Positions 7,133 through 13,184 of a DNA stretch of 13,622 nt are shown in pieces. Numbering within the stretch: position 1 is the stretch's first letter; each line of letters opens with the position of its first letter. The notes beneath the pieces are model-generated. The model was not told where the DNA came from, did not search any database, and saw only the letters and a list, made by a program, of their open reading frames with translations. Source of the stretch: Acidobacteriota bacterium (lineage in GTDB: Bacteria; Acidobacteriota; Blastocatellia; Pyrinomonadales; Pyrinomonadaceae); assembly GCA_029777145.1 (NCBI GenBank), contig JAKOSS010000297.1, forward strand, positions 1-13,622, in the 5' to 3' direction. The translations under genes were made by a program, and so were the position numbers.

Positions 7133-8305
7133 TCAGCGGGCTGTCAGCGCCATCTTGCTTTCTATTATCTTAACGATCTTCTTGGCGGCGGTTCCGTCAC
7201 CGAACGGATTCGCGATCTCCTTTACCGATCGCGTCCAGGTGTCGATCGCGTGGTTCTCCTCCAAAAGCCGCTTCAGCCGGCCCGGACTTCCGCCGACCAG
7301 TTTCGCGATCCCGGCGTGGATCGCTTCCGGCCGCTCGGTGTTCTCCCGCAGGACCAAAAGGGGCTTTCCGAGCGTCGGAGCTTCTTCCTGAACTCCGCCG
7401 GAATCTGAAACGATCATCCACGAAGCCTTCATCAGCGCGATAAAATCCACGTAATCGACGGGATCGATCAGATGGACCCTTTCGACACCGGAAAGCGTCT
7501 CGGATGTCACGCTCCGCACATTCGGATTCGGATGCACGGGAAAGATCAGGCTCACGTCGCGATGCTTTAAGACAAAATCGCGAATAACCTCGAGATTCCC
7601 CAACATCGTTTCGCCGAAGCTTTCGCGGCGGTGGGTCGTGAGCAGGATCCGCCGCGTTCCTTTCGTCTTCTCGATCAAGGTCGTGATCCGGTCGGCGGGT
7701 TTCGTTTTGATGATCGACTTGAGCGAGTCAACGACGGGATTTCCCGTAACGAACACGCGATCGCTCGGGATTCCTTCCGCCAGTAGATTCGCGCGGTTGT
7801 TGGCCGTCGCCGCGAAATGAAACGAGGCGATCTGCGACACGACGCGGCGGTTCATCTCTTCCGGAAACGGACTTTGAAGATTGCCGCTTCGAAGCCCGGC
7901 TTCGACGTGCCCGACCGGGATCCGCCGGTTGAACCCGGCGAGCGCGCCCGCCAGCGTCGTCGTCGTATCTCCTTGAACCAGAATGAGATCGGGCTTTTCC
8001 GAGTCAAGCAGCTTGTCGAATTTCGCGAGAACTTTCGACGCGACCTCGTTCGGCGTCTGATTCTTCTTCATGACTGCCAGATCGAAATCGACCTCGACCT
8101 CAAGCAGTTCGAGAAACGGCTTGAGCAGATCTTTGTGCTGGCTTGACGACACGACCCGCGCGTCAACCGAGCATTTTCCCAGTTCTTTGATGATCGGCGC
8201 GAGTTTGATCAATTCCGGCCTGGTGCCGAAAAGCACCATGACCTTCGCTCCGCCGGCGCGGACTTCGTTTCCGTTTCCGGTATTTTTTTGCTTTTGATCG
8301 GGCAT
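7133..8305 (-). CDS. wecB: Non-hydrolysing UDP-N-acetylglucosamine 2-epimerase
   Basis: A 390-residue enzyme of the WecB/MnaA family (GT-B fold) that interconverts UDP-GlcNAc and UDP-ManNAc, providing ManNAc-type sugars for surface glycans. Family motifs are all present: FGTRPELIK (26-34), QGDTTTT (111-117), GHVEAGLRSG (132-141), PEEMNRR (148-154), TTHRRESFGE (223-232), SDSGGVQEEAP (300-310) and RENTERPE (320-327). The ATG at 8305 has no clear ribosome site. A later ATG at 8239 has GGAG eight bases ahead and begins almost directly at the first beta strand, so it is a credible alternative. This is the first gene of the minus-strand polysaccharide cluster; a 211-base gap with the fdxA terminator separates it from fdxA. 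Confidence 0.94.
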   Translation of the reverse strand: MPDQKQKNTGNGNEVRAGGAKVMVLFGTRPELIKLAPIIKELGKCSVDARVVSSSQHKDLLKPFLELLEVEVDFDLAVMKKNQTPNEVASKVLAKFDKLLDSEKPDLILVQGDTTTTLAGALAGFNRRIPVGHVEAGLRSGNLQSPFPEEMNRRVVSQIASFHFAATANNRANLLAEGIPSDRVFVTGNPVVDSLKSIIKTKPADRITTLIEKTKGTRRILLTTHRRESFGETMLGNLEVIRDFVLKHRDVSLIFPVHPNPNVRSVTSETLSGVERVHLIDPVDYVDFIALMKASWMIVSDSGGVQEEAPTLGKPLLVLRENTERPEAIHAGIAKLVGGSPGRLKRLLEENHAIDTWTRSVKEIANPFGDGTAAKKIVKIIESKMALTAR

Positions 8306-8464
8306 TGGCAGCGATATCTGGATATAGACCTAATTCGGATTCTTCCCCAAAAGGCAGGGATCAGGGGCGGGTACAATTTGTTGTTACTTGCTTTGCGGCA
8401 GCGCCGGCCGCAACACGATTTTACGACATAAACATTGCAAAACAAAGCGTTTCTTCAAGAGTTA
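8306..8464. other. Leader region of the polysaccharide cluster
   Basis: The gap between the wecB start and the fdxA terminator should hold the cluster promoter on the minus strand, but I see no convincing -35/-10 pair. A small inverted repeat (TGCGGC 8394-8399 with GCCGCA 8407-8412) would form a hairpin in the leader about 90 bases before the wecB ATG. No coding potential was recognised. Confidence 0.4.
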
Positions 8465-8492
8465 CGAAAAAAGGCAGCCACCGGGCTGCCTT
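8465..8492 (-). terminator. Rho-independent terminator of fdxA
   Basis: On the minus strand AAGGCAGCC and GGCTGCCTT form a perfect 9-base stem around a 4-base loop (stem 8471-8479 with 8484-8492). A T-run follows, the complement of 8467-8472. It lies about 25 bases after the fdxA stop codon and isolates fdxA from the wecB cluster downstream. Confidence 0.9.
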
Positions 8493-8516
8493 GTTTTCAT
8501 CAAAATTCGGACGCGA

Positions 8517-8813
8517 TCATTCGGGCTGTCCCTTGCAACTGGCACCGAAAAGCGCCGGCTGCTTCGTGCTGATGATCGGAAAGTTCTCGGCTTCGGTGTT
8601 CTTCTCGATCCAGACCATGTATTCCTCAGGAAGCGACATGTCCGAAAAGATAGCTTCGACCGGGCACTCGGGCAGACACGCGTCGCAATCGATGCAGGTG
8701 TCAGGATTGATCAGCAAACGGTCCGGCAGTTCGTGGAAAGCCTCGACCGGGCAAACCGCGGCGCAGTCGGTATATTTGCAGTCAACACAAGGCTCGGTAA
8801 CAACGTAAGTCAT
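8517..8813 (-). CDS. fdxA: FdxA-type ferredoxin ([3Fe-4S][4Fe-4S], seven-iron family)
   Basis: A 98-residue cytoplasmic electron carrier. The N-terminal half aligns with Azotobacter-type seven-iron ferredoxins. The first cysteine group is C9, C12, C17 and C21 ([14 protein letters not shown]), and the second is C40, C43, C46 and C50 ([12 protein letters not shown]). The C-terminal third ([14 protein letters not shown]) is the family's helical extension rather than a short clostridial ferredoxin end. Spacing CxxC-x4-C-x3-CP in the first group is typical of the family. GAGGAG lies about 13 bases before the ATG, a rather long spacing. The gene is divergent from glpX and has its own terminator, so it is probably monocistronic. 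Its redox partners are not visible here. Confidence 0.94.
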   Translation of the reverse strand: MTYVVTEPCVDCKYTDCAAVCPVEAFHELPDRLLINPDTCIDCDACLPECPVEAIFSDMSLPEEYMVWIEKNTEAENFPIISTKQPALFGASCKGQPE

Positions 8814-8863
8814 CTATTGAAACAGTCTCCTCAGGTAAGTCCTCGAAAAACCAAAGTAAAACC

Positions 8864-8889
8864 GTAATATCCAGAGCGAAAGTTGTCAA
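8864..8889 (-). promoter_or_regulatory. Possible fdxA promoter
   Basis: TTGACA on the minus strand (8889-8884) matches the -35 consensus exactly. The best -10 is TATTAC (8869-8864), with a short 14-base spacer. The -35 box overlaps the proposed glpX -35 box on the other strand. Confidence 0.3.
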
Positions 8890-8913
8890 ATCGCGACGGA
8901 CAAGTGATACAAT
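8883..8913 (+). promoter_or_regulatory. Possible glpX promoter
   Basis: TTGTCA (8883-8888) and TACAAT (8908-8913) are separated by 19 bases. If used, transcription would begin near 8920. This leaves a leader of about 40 bases before the ATG at 8960 and rules out the earlier ATG at 8912, which overlaps the -10 box. Confidence 0.35.
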
Positions 8914-8959
8914 GCCGAAATCAAAACACGAATTTTTAGAAGATTTTAGGAACAATTTT

Positions 8960-10003
8960 ATGGCGAATCTGACAGCGGAACGCGAGCTCGCGCTCGACTT
9001 CCTGAGAGTAACGGAGGCGGCCGCCATCGAGTCTGCGAAGACGATGGGACAGGGCGATCGCAAGCACAGTGACCATGTCGCGGTCGAAGCGATGCGGAAG
9101 GTCATGGATTCGGTGCCGATGAACGGCCGGATCGTGATCGGCGAAGGTGAACGGGACGAGGCGCCGATGCTGTATATCGGCGAGGAAGTCGGCGGCGGAA
9201 TGTTTTCCGACGAAGCGCGTACCGAGTTTCCGGAAGTCGACATCGCGGTCGATCCGCTTGAAGGAACGAACCTTTGCGCGCTCGGGGCGAACAACGCGAT
9301 CGCCGTCCTGGCGGCGGCGGAACGCGGCGGACTGCTAAATGCGCCCGACATTTACATGGACAAGATCGTCGTCGGCCCGAGTTGCCGCGGCGCGGTCGAT
9401 ATCGACGCTCCGGTCAAGGAAAACCTGAAGAACATCGCCCGCCGGCTCGGCCGGGACATCGACGATCTGACGGTCATCTGCCTCGATCGCCCGCGCCACA
9501 AGAAACTTGTTCAGGACGTACGCGAGTCCGGCGCCCGCATCCGGCTGATCTCCGACGGCGATCTCTCGGCAGGAATTTCGGCGGCCGTCGCCGGCACGAA
9601 CATCCATGCGTTGATGGGCATCGGCGGCGCCCCGGAAGGCGTTATCACGGCCGCGGCGATGAAATGTCTGAACGGTGAGATTCAGGCGAAACTGGTGTGG
9701 GACCCGGACCGGCTCGGCGTCGACAAGTCGAAGGTTCCGCCGCCGGATGTCGTCATGGAGCGACTGCGCTCGATGGGGATCAACGATCCGGACAAGATCT
9801 ACGACACGAACGACCTCGCGCCGGGCAAGAAGATCATCTTCGCCGCAACCGGCGTGACCGACGGCGCGCTGCTCCGCGGCGTCAGGTTTTTCGGAGCCGG
9901 AAAGCGGACGCATTCGGTGGTCATGACGACCGATTCGCGGCACATTCGATTCGTTGATACGGTCCATGTCGAGGGCGGCCCGGACGCAGTCATCCGATTT
10001 TAG
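8960..10003 (+). CDS. glpX: Class II fructose-1,6-bisphosphatase (GlpX)
   Basis: A 347-residue enzyme hydrolysing fructose 1,6-bisphosphate to fructose 6-phosphate in gluconeogenesis; some relatives also act on sedoheptulose bisphosphate. Metal- and substrate-binding motifs are complete: [10 protein letters not shown] (29-38), [13 protein letters not shown] (58-70), the inositol-phosphatase-type DPLEGT (98-103) and [13 protein letters not shown] (128-140). The ATG at 8960 is preferred over the in-frame ATG at 8912 for three reasons. AGGA lies 8 bases before it, the protein then starts like other GlpX proteins ([16 protein letters not shown]), and the earlier ATG overlaps a likely -10 box. It stands alone, divergent from fdxA, with repeats after its stop. 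Confidence 0.95.
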   Translation: MANLTAERELALDFLRVTEAAAIESAKTMGQGDRKHSDHVAVEAMRKVMDSVPMNGRIVIGEGERDEAPMLYIGEEVGGGMFSDEARTEFPEVDIAVDPLEGTNLCALGANNAIAVLAAAERGGLLNAPDIYMDKIVVGPSCRGAVDIDAPVKENLKNIARRLGRDIDDLTVICLDRPRHKKLVQDVRESGARIRLISDGDLSAGISAAVAGTNIHALMGIGGAPEGVITAAAMKCLNGEIQAKLVWDPDRLGVDKSKVPPPDVVMERLRSMGINDPDKIYDTNDLAPGKKIIFAATGVTDGALLRGVRFFGAGKRTHSVVMTTDSRHIRFVDTVHVEGGPDAVIRF

Positions 10004-10022
10004 ATTTTGGATATTTTGGATT

Positions 10023-10054
10023 TTGGATTTTGGAAGCCGGATTCCAAAATCCAA
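10023..10054. repeat. Perfect 13-base inverted repeat after glpX
   Basis: TTGGATTTTGGAA (10023-10035) and TTCCAAAATCCAA (10042-10054) pair perfectly around a 6-base loop, about 20 bases after the glpX stop. The left arm lies in a run of TTTTGGA words. There is no clean T-tract, so termination here would be atypical. Confidence 0.75.
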
Positions 10055-10060
10055 GATTCC

Positions 10061-10289
10061 GGAATGACCGTCCTGGAATTTCGAAATGACGAAGTCCTGG
10101 AATCTTGAAATAACGAAGTCTTGGAATCTTGAAATGACTCCGTCTTGGAATCTTGAAATGACGAAGTCCTGGAATCTGGAATGACTCCGTCCTGGAATCT
10201 TGAAATGACGACGTCCTGGAATCTTGAAATGACGAAGTCCTGGAATCTTGAAATGACTCCGTCTTGGAATCTTGAAATGACTCCGTCCT
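10061..10289. repeat. Tandem array of a 24-base unit (nine copies plus a partial one)
   Basis: After a 14-base partial copy (10061-10074), nine units run without spacers from 10075 to 10289; one (10171-10193) is 23 bases. Each begins GGAATCTTGAAATGAC and ends in one of a few forms, chiefly GAAGTCCT, TCCGTCTT or TCCGTCCT. The GAC-NNN-GTC core is a small palindrome whose centre is GAA, TCC or GAC. The middle copies are almost identical while the first is the most diverged. The array ends 9 bases before the DUF2085 start codon, so it fills the whole 5' region of that gene. Confidence 0.92.
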
Positions 10290-10298
10290 GAAATATCG

Positions 10299-10841
10299 AT
10301 GAACCAGGCGCGTGAAGAGTATCTAGGTCTCGACCTGACCGTTTTCCTGAAACGGCAGGCGTGGAAGGTCTGGACCTGGGCGTTGGTCGTCTCGCTTCTT
10401 TGGGTCGTGCTGATCCTCATTCCGCCGATTGCCGAAGCTACCGGATTCAACGCACTCAGTGCCGGAATTTACAACGGCTTTTCGTTCATCTGTCACCAAA
10501 TGGACGACCGCTCGTTCCACATTCTCGGACACAAGTTCGGCGTTTGCTCACGGTGTTTCGGCGTCTATTTCGGCCTGCTCGCCGGTTTTGTCGTCTATCC
10601 TTTTCTCCGCCCGGTCGACGTTATCGAGCCGTTCCCGCGATTTTGGCTTTTCGGAGCGATGATCCCGATCGGCATCGACTGGTCGCTGACCATTTTCGGG
10701 ATCTGGGAAAACACGTTCACGTCGCGCTTCATAACCGGTCTGATCCTCGGCGTCGCGTGCGCCGTGTTTATCGTTCCGGCGCTGGTTGAGATCTTCCGTC
10801 TAACGACCCTTCCGAAAATGCAAAAAAGGCCGTCTGATTGA
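10299..10841 (+). CDS. DUF2085 family integral membrane protein
   Basis: A 180-residue membrane protein with the family signature: ICHQ (64-67), DRSF (70-73) and GVCSRCFGVYFG (81-92), that is CHQ, RSF and CxxC in order. Hydrophobic segments lie at about 24-43, 87-102, 114-134 and 143-165, suggesting four passes. The clustered His and Cys between the first two segments could bind a metal. The family's function is not established. No Shine-Dalgarno site precedes the ATG, because the tandem array runs almost up to it. The stop codon lies inside a terminator hairpin. It is not obviously linked to glpX or to the protease region downstream. Confidence 0.88.
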   Translation: MNQAREEYLGLDLTVFLKRQAWKVWTWALVVSLLWVVLILIPPIAEATGFNALSAGIYNGFSFICHQMDDRSFHILGHKFGVCSRCFGVYFGLLAGFVVYPFLRPVDVIEPFPRFWLFGAMIPIGIDWSLTIFGIWENTFTSRFITGLILGVACAVFIVPALVEIFRLTTLPKMQKRPSD

Positions 10842-10855
10842 CGGCCCTCTTCATT
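10822..10855. terminator. Terminator hairpin overlapping the DUF2085 stop codon
   Basis: GGCCGTC (10828-10834) and GACGGCC (10840-10846) form a 7-base GC-rich stem with a 5-base loop that contains part of the TGA stop. On the plus strand it is followed by a mixed pyrimidine stretch. On the minus strand it is followed by a run of six T (complement of 10822-10827). It could work in both directions, better on the minus strand. Confidence 0.65.
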
Positions 10856-10948
10856 TATCCGGGTTTTCTGTTACTAATCTTGGATAGTCGTGTTGGCAAC
10901 GAACCTCTCGTGTTCGCTCCTTGATAGTAAACGTCATTATATTTACTT

Positions 10949-11020
10949 ATGAGTACCATTGCAAACGTAACGGCGAATTGCCGGGAACTAAACGTCCCCG
11001 AATCTAGTATTTACAAGTAG
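10949..11020 (+). CDS. Possible 23-residue leader ORF
   Basis: ATG to TAG gives 23 residues (MSTIANVTANCRELNVPESS then IYK). The piece CRELNVPESSIYK looks like part of a helix-turn-helix. The TAG overlaps GGAGG (11020-11024), just ahead of a GTG at 11027 in the same frame. The frame then continues open through the small SLG-motif gene to 11404. It may be a leader peptide, a broken N-terminal domain, or chance. No clear ribosome site precedes it. Confidence 0.25.
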   Translation: MSTIANVTANCRELNVPESSIYK

Positions 11021-11068
11021 GAGGCCGTGCGTGAGGGGCTTGGGAACCCGTTCAATGGCCGAAAATTA

Positions 11069-11097
11069 TTGACTAATCGCGTTCGGAATAGGAGAAT
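11069..11097 (+). promoter_or_regulatory. Possible promoter of the small SLG-motif gene
   Basis: TTGACT (11069-11074) and GAGAAT (11092-11097) are separated by exactly 17 bases. The -35 box is good and the -10 box weak (4 of 6). Transcription from here would favour the ATG at 11126. Confidence 0.3.
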
Positions 11098-11125
11098 GAA
11101 CCATACTTCCGACCAAAGAAATACG

Positions 11126-11404
11126 ATGCGTTTGAGCGAAGAAACTGCAGTACTGAAAGCGAAAGAGGATCTTTCGAAGCGCCTCGGCGTAAATTTGTCG
11201 GAAGTTCGGGCCGAATCGGTGACGAAAACGGATTTTCCCGATATGTCGCTCGGCGCGGCCGCGTCGGGAGAGATCTCGGCACAAATGATCGCCACCGGCT
11301 GGATCATCAGACTTGCGGTCGCGGGAAAAGGATACGAGTACCGCGCCGACAAATCGCATCTGCGCCTGGTCGGTTTTGATGGACGAAACTACGTGATCAG
11401 CTAA
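11126..11404 (+). CDS. Small uncharacterised protein with an SLG motif
   Basis: A 92-residue acidic-to-neutral protein from the ATG at 11126. It has a helical start (SEETAVLKAKEDLSKRLGV) followed by a likely beta-rich part with DMSLGAAASGE, GWIIRLAVAGKGYEYRADKS and RLVGFDG. I recognise the layout of a widespread, unnamed domain in which a helix is followed by VTW-PD-SLGCP-PG and then a YEYH strand. Here the usual Cys-Pro after SLG is Ala-Ala. No function is claimed. The start is uncertain. A GTG at 11027 has GGAGG only two bases ahead, and an ATG at 11096 has GGAG too close. The 11126 ATG best fits the domain and a possible promoter. The gene ends 65 bases before an S8 protease start and may be co-transcribed with it. 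Confidence 0.65.
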   Translation: MRLSEETAVLKAKEDLSKRLGVNLSEVRAESVTKTDFPDMSLGAAASGEISAQMIATGWIIRLAVAGKGYEYRADKSHLRLVGFDGRNYVIS

Positions 11405-11469
11405 TTGGCGTCGCCCGATTCCCGGTTGACGGGATTTCCGGAGCGCCGGCGTTGTTTGGAGTTGAAACA

Positions 11470-12897
11470 ATGAATCGAAACAATATCTGGATACATCTTT
11501 GTCTTGCCGTTCTGCTCATCACGATGGCGGCCGTTTGGGGACAGATCCGGCGCTGGGAAGCGTCGCACCCGACGGACAGGATTGCTGATCGGCAAAAGCA
11601 GACGAAACCGATCTCGGTAAAACGTTCCGTCCAGGAGCGCGAACCCGAAGTTCTCGTCAGGTTCAAATCGGGCGTCACAAGCGACCAGATCCGCAAACTT
11701 GCCGTCAAAAACAACGACAGCGTCGAAGACGCGATCGAATCCGTCAGCGGATTGTATGCGATCGACGACCTTGACAATGCCGACGCGACCGCGGTGGCCG
11801 AGCAATACGCTTCAATGAGCGATCTCGTCGCCTACGCCGAACCCAACTTCAAGATCCAGCTCGACCCGAATGAATCCGCCAAGGCCGTTCAGCCGTACGA
11901 TCCGACTGAACCGGTCGACGGCAAAACGCCGAACGATCCGTATTTCAACGAACAGTGGGCGCTGCATAACTCCGGACAGGAAGGCGGCAAGGCGAACGCC
12001 GATCTTTCCGCGATCCGCGCCTGGTCGAAGACAACCGGCAGCGAGAAGGTAGTGATCGCGGTGCTCGACACCGGCGTCGACTACACGCACAAGGATCTCG
12101 CCCCGAACATGTGGTTCCGTCCGGACAACGTTCCGCAATACAAGGACGACGACCTCGGGATTGTCAACGACAGCCGGGGCTTCAACGCGGCCGACAACAT
12201 GAACGATCCGATGGACGAAAACGGCCACGGAACGCATTGCGCGGGAATCATCGGCGCGGAAGGAAACAACGAAGAAGGCATCTCCGGGATCAACTGGAAG
12301 GTCGAGATCATGCCGCTCAAGTTCCTCGGACGCGGCGGATTCGGGACAACGAAGGACGCGATCGAGGCGATCAATTATGCGGTCGACCGCAAGCGCAACG
12401 GCGTGAACATCCGTATCATCAGCGCCAGTTGGGGTTCGACGCAATACTCGAAGGCATTGGAAGACGCGATCCGCGCAGCCGGCGAGGCCGGAATTCTCTT
12501 TGTAGCCGCGGCCGGCAACAACAGTACCGACAACGATCGGTCGCCGCACTATCCGTCGAATTACGACCTTCCGAACGTCATCAGTGTTGCCGCTCTTGAT
12601 CGGACCGACAATCTGGCGAACTTTTCGAATTACGGCGCGAAGACGGTGCACGTTGCGGCTCCGGGCCGCGAGATCCTTTCGACCTGGCTGAACGACGACT
12701 ATCGTGATGCGTCGGGAACTTCGATGGCGACGCCTTACGTTTCAGGGACGGCGGCGCTGATACTCGCGGCGGAACCGAATCTGACGGTTGCGAAGCTCAA
12801 GGAGCGCCTGCTGAACTCGGTAGACAAGATACCGTCGCTTGACGGAAAGGTCGTCAGCGGCGGGCGGATCAACGCCGCAAAAGCTCTCGGACTTTGA
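11470..12897 (+). CDS. Subtilisin-like S8 serine protease with N-terminal propeptide
   Basis: From the ATG at 11470, with GGAG eight bases ahead, the protein has 475 residues. Residues 5-24 form a hydrophobic signal or anchor segment, so it is exported. Residues 58-130 (VLVRFKSGVT to AEPNFKIQ) look like a fervidolysin-type propeptide that folds and inhibits the enzyme. The catalytic domain follows a WALHNSGQ motif. Catalytic residues are D200 (AVLDTGVD), H253 (NGHGTHCAG) and S418 (GTSMATP), with oxyanion N350 (AAAGNN). No extra C-terminal domain is present; the protein ends just after the catalytic fold. A TTG 18 bases earlier is in frame but lacks ribosome-site support. It follows the small SLG-motif gene and ends in a terminator. 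It is likely a periplasmic or extracellular endopeptidase. Confidence 0.94.
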   Translation: MNRNNIWIHLCLAVLLITMAAVWGQIRRWEASHPTDRIADRQKQTKPISVKRSVQEREPEVLVRFKSGVTSDQIRKLAVKNNDSVEDAIESVSGLYAIDDLDNADATAVAEQYASMSDLVAYAEPNFKIQLDPNESAKAVQPYDPTEPVDGKTPNDPYFNEQWALHNSGQEGGKANADLSAIRAWSKTTGSEKVVIAVLDTGVDYTHKDLAPNMWFRPDNVPQYKDDDLGIVNDSRGFNAADNMNDPMDENGHGTHCAGIIGAEGNNEEGISGINWKVEIMPLKFLGRGGFGTTKDAIEAINYAVDRKRNGVNIRIISASWGSTQYSKALEDAIRAAGEAGILFVAAAGNNSTDNDRSPHYPSNYDLPNVISVAALDRTDNLANFSNYGAKTVHVAAPGREILSTWLNDDYRDASGTSMATPYVSGTAALILAAEPNLTVAKLKERLLNSVDKIPSLDGKVVSGGRINAAKALGL

Positions 12898-12919
12898 GGC
12901 AATTCAGAATCTGTTTCAG

Positions 12920-12945
12920 AAAGCGGCCTGAGGGTCGCTTTTTTT
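12920..12945 (+). terminator. Rho-independent terminator of the S8 protease gene
   Basis: AAAGCGGCC (12920-12928) pairs with GGTCGCTTT (12933-12941) with one G-U pair, around a 4-base loop. It is followed by T to 12945. It lies about 22 bases after the protease stop codon. Confidence 0.88.
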
Positions 12946-13081
12946 CGTCCCTACCAAACGGATTTCAACTGACGATTTGGAACATCCGCCGACGAACTGG
13001 TACGCACGAAATTGTCGACACGCGCAGCGGAATCTCCGTAACTTATTGATTTCCCTCACTTTACCCACTTCCCACCTGATT

Positions 13082-13097
13082 TGGCACGCCCTTTGCT
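13082..13097 (+). promoter_or_regulatory. Sigma-54 (RpoN) -24/-12 promoter
   Basis: TGGCACGCCCTTTGCT matches the sigma-54 consensus TGGCACG-N4-TTGC(A/T) at every fixed position. GG (13083-13084) and GC (13095-13096) are separated by the required 10 bases. Transcription would begin near 13108, giving a leader of about 77 bases for the gene at 13185. Such a promoter needs an enhancer-binding ATPase, for which no clear upstream site was recognised. The only palindrome noted upstream is TGTCGACA at 13013-13020. Confidence 0.8.
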
Positions 13098-13184
13098 CTT
13101 ATCTTTCGCGGAGGCAAAAGCAGTCTTGCCGACAAGGTTAATGATTGAGCATTGCCAAATTTTTAGATGAAAGGAGAAACCAGA

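Noticed and set aside
6247..7173. 308-codon plus-strand open frame
   Set aside because: It is antisense to the deacetylase-glycosyltransferase fusion and has no domain of its own.
10061..10289. CRISPR array
   Set aside because: The 24-base units are directly joined with no unique spacers, and no cas genes are present.
9335..10450. 371-codon minus-strand open frame covering glpX and the tandem array
   Set aside because: It is antisense to glpX, which has complete catalytic motifs. Its repeated peptide is only the 24-base array read in a frame kept open by the multiple-of-three length.
10949..11060. Riboswitch (cyclic-di-GMP or preQ1 type)
   Set aside because: Small hairpins and a CTAAAC stretch are present, but the conserved cores of these classes could not be matched.
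11812..12651. 279-codon minus-strand open frame
   Set aside because: It is antisense to the S8 protease catalytic domain.
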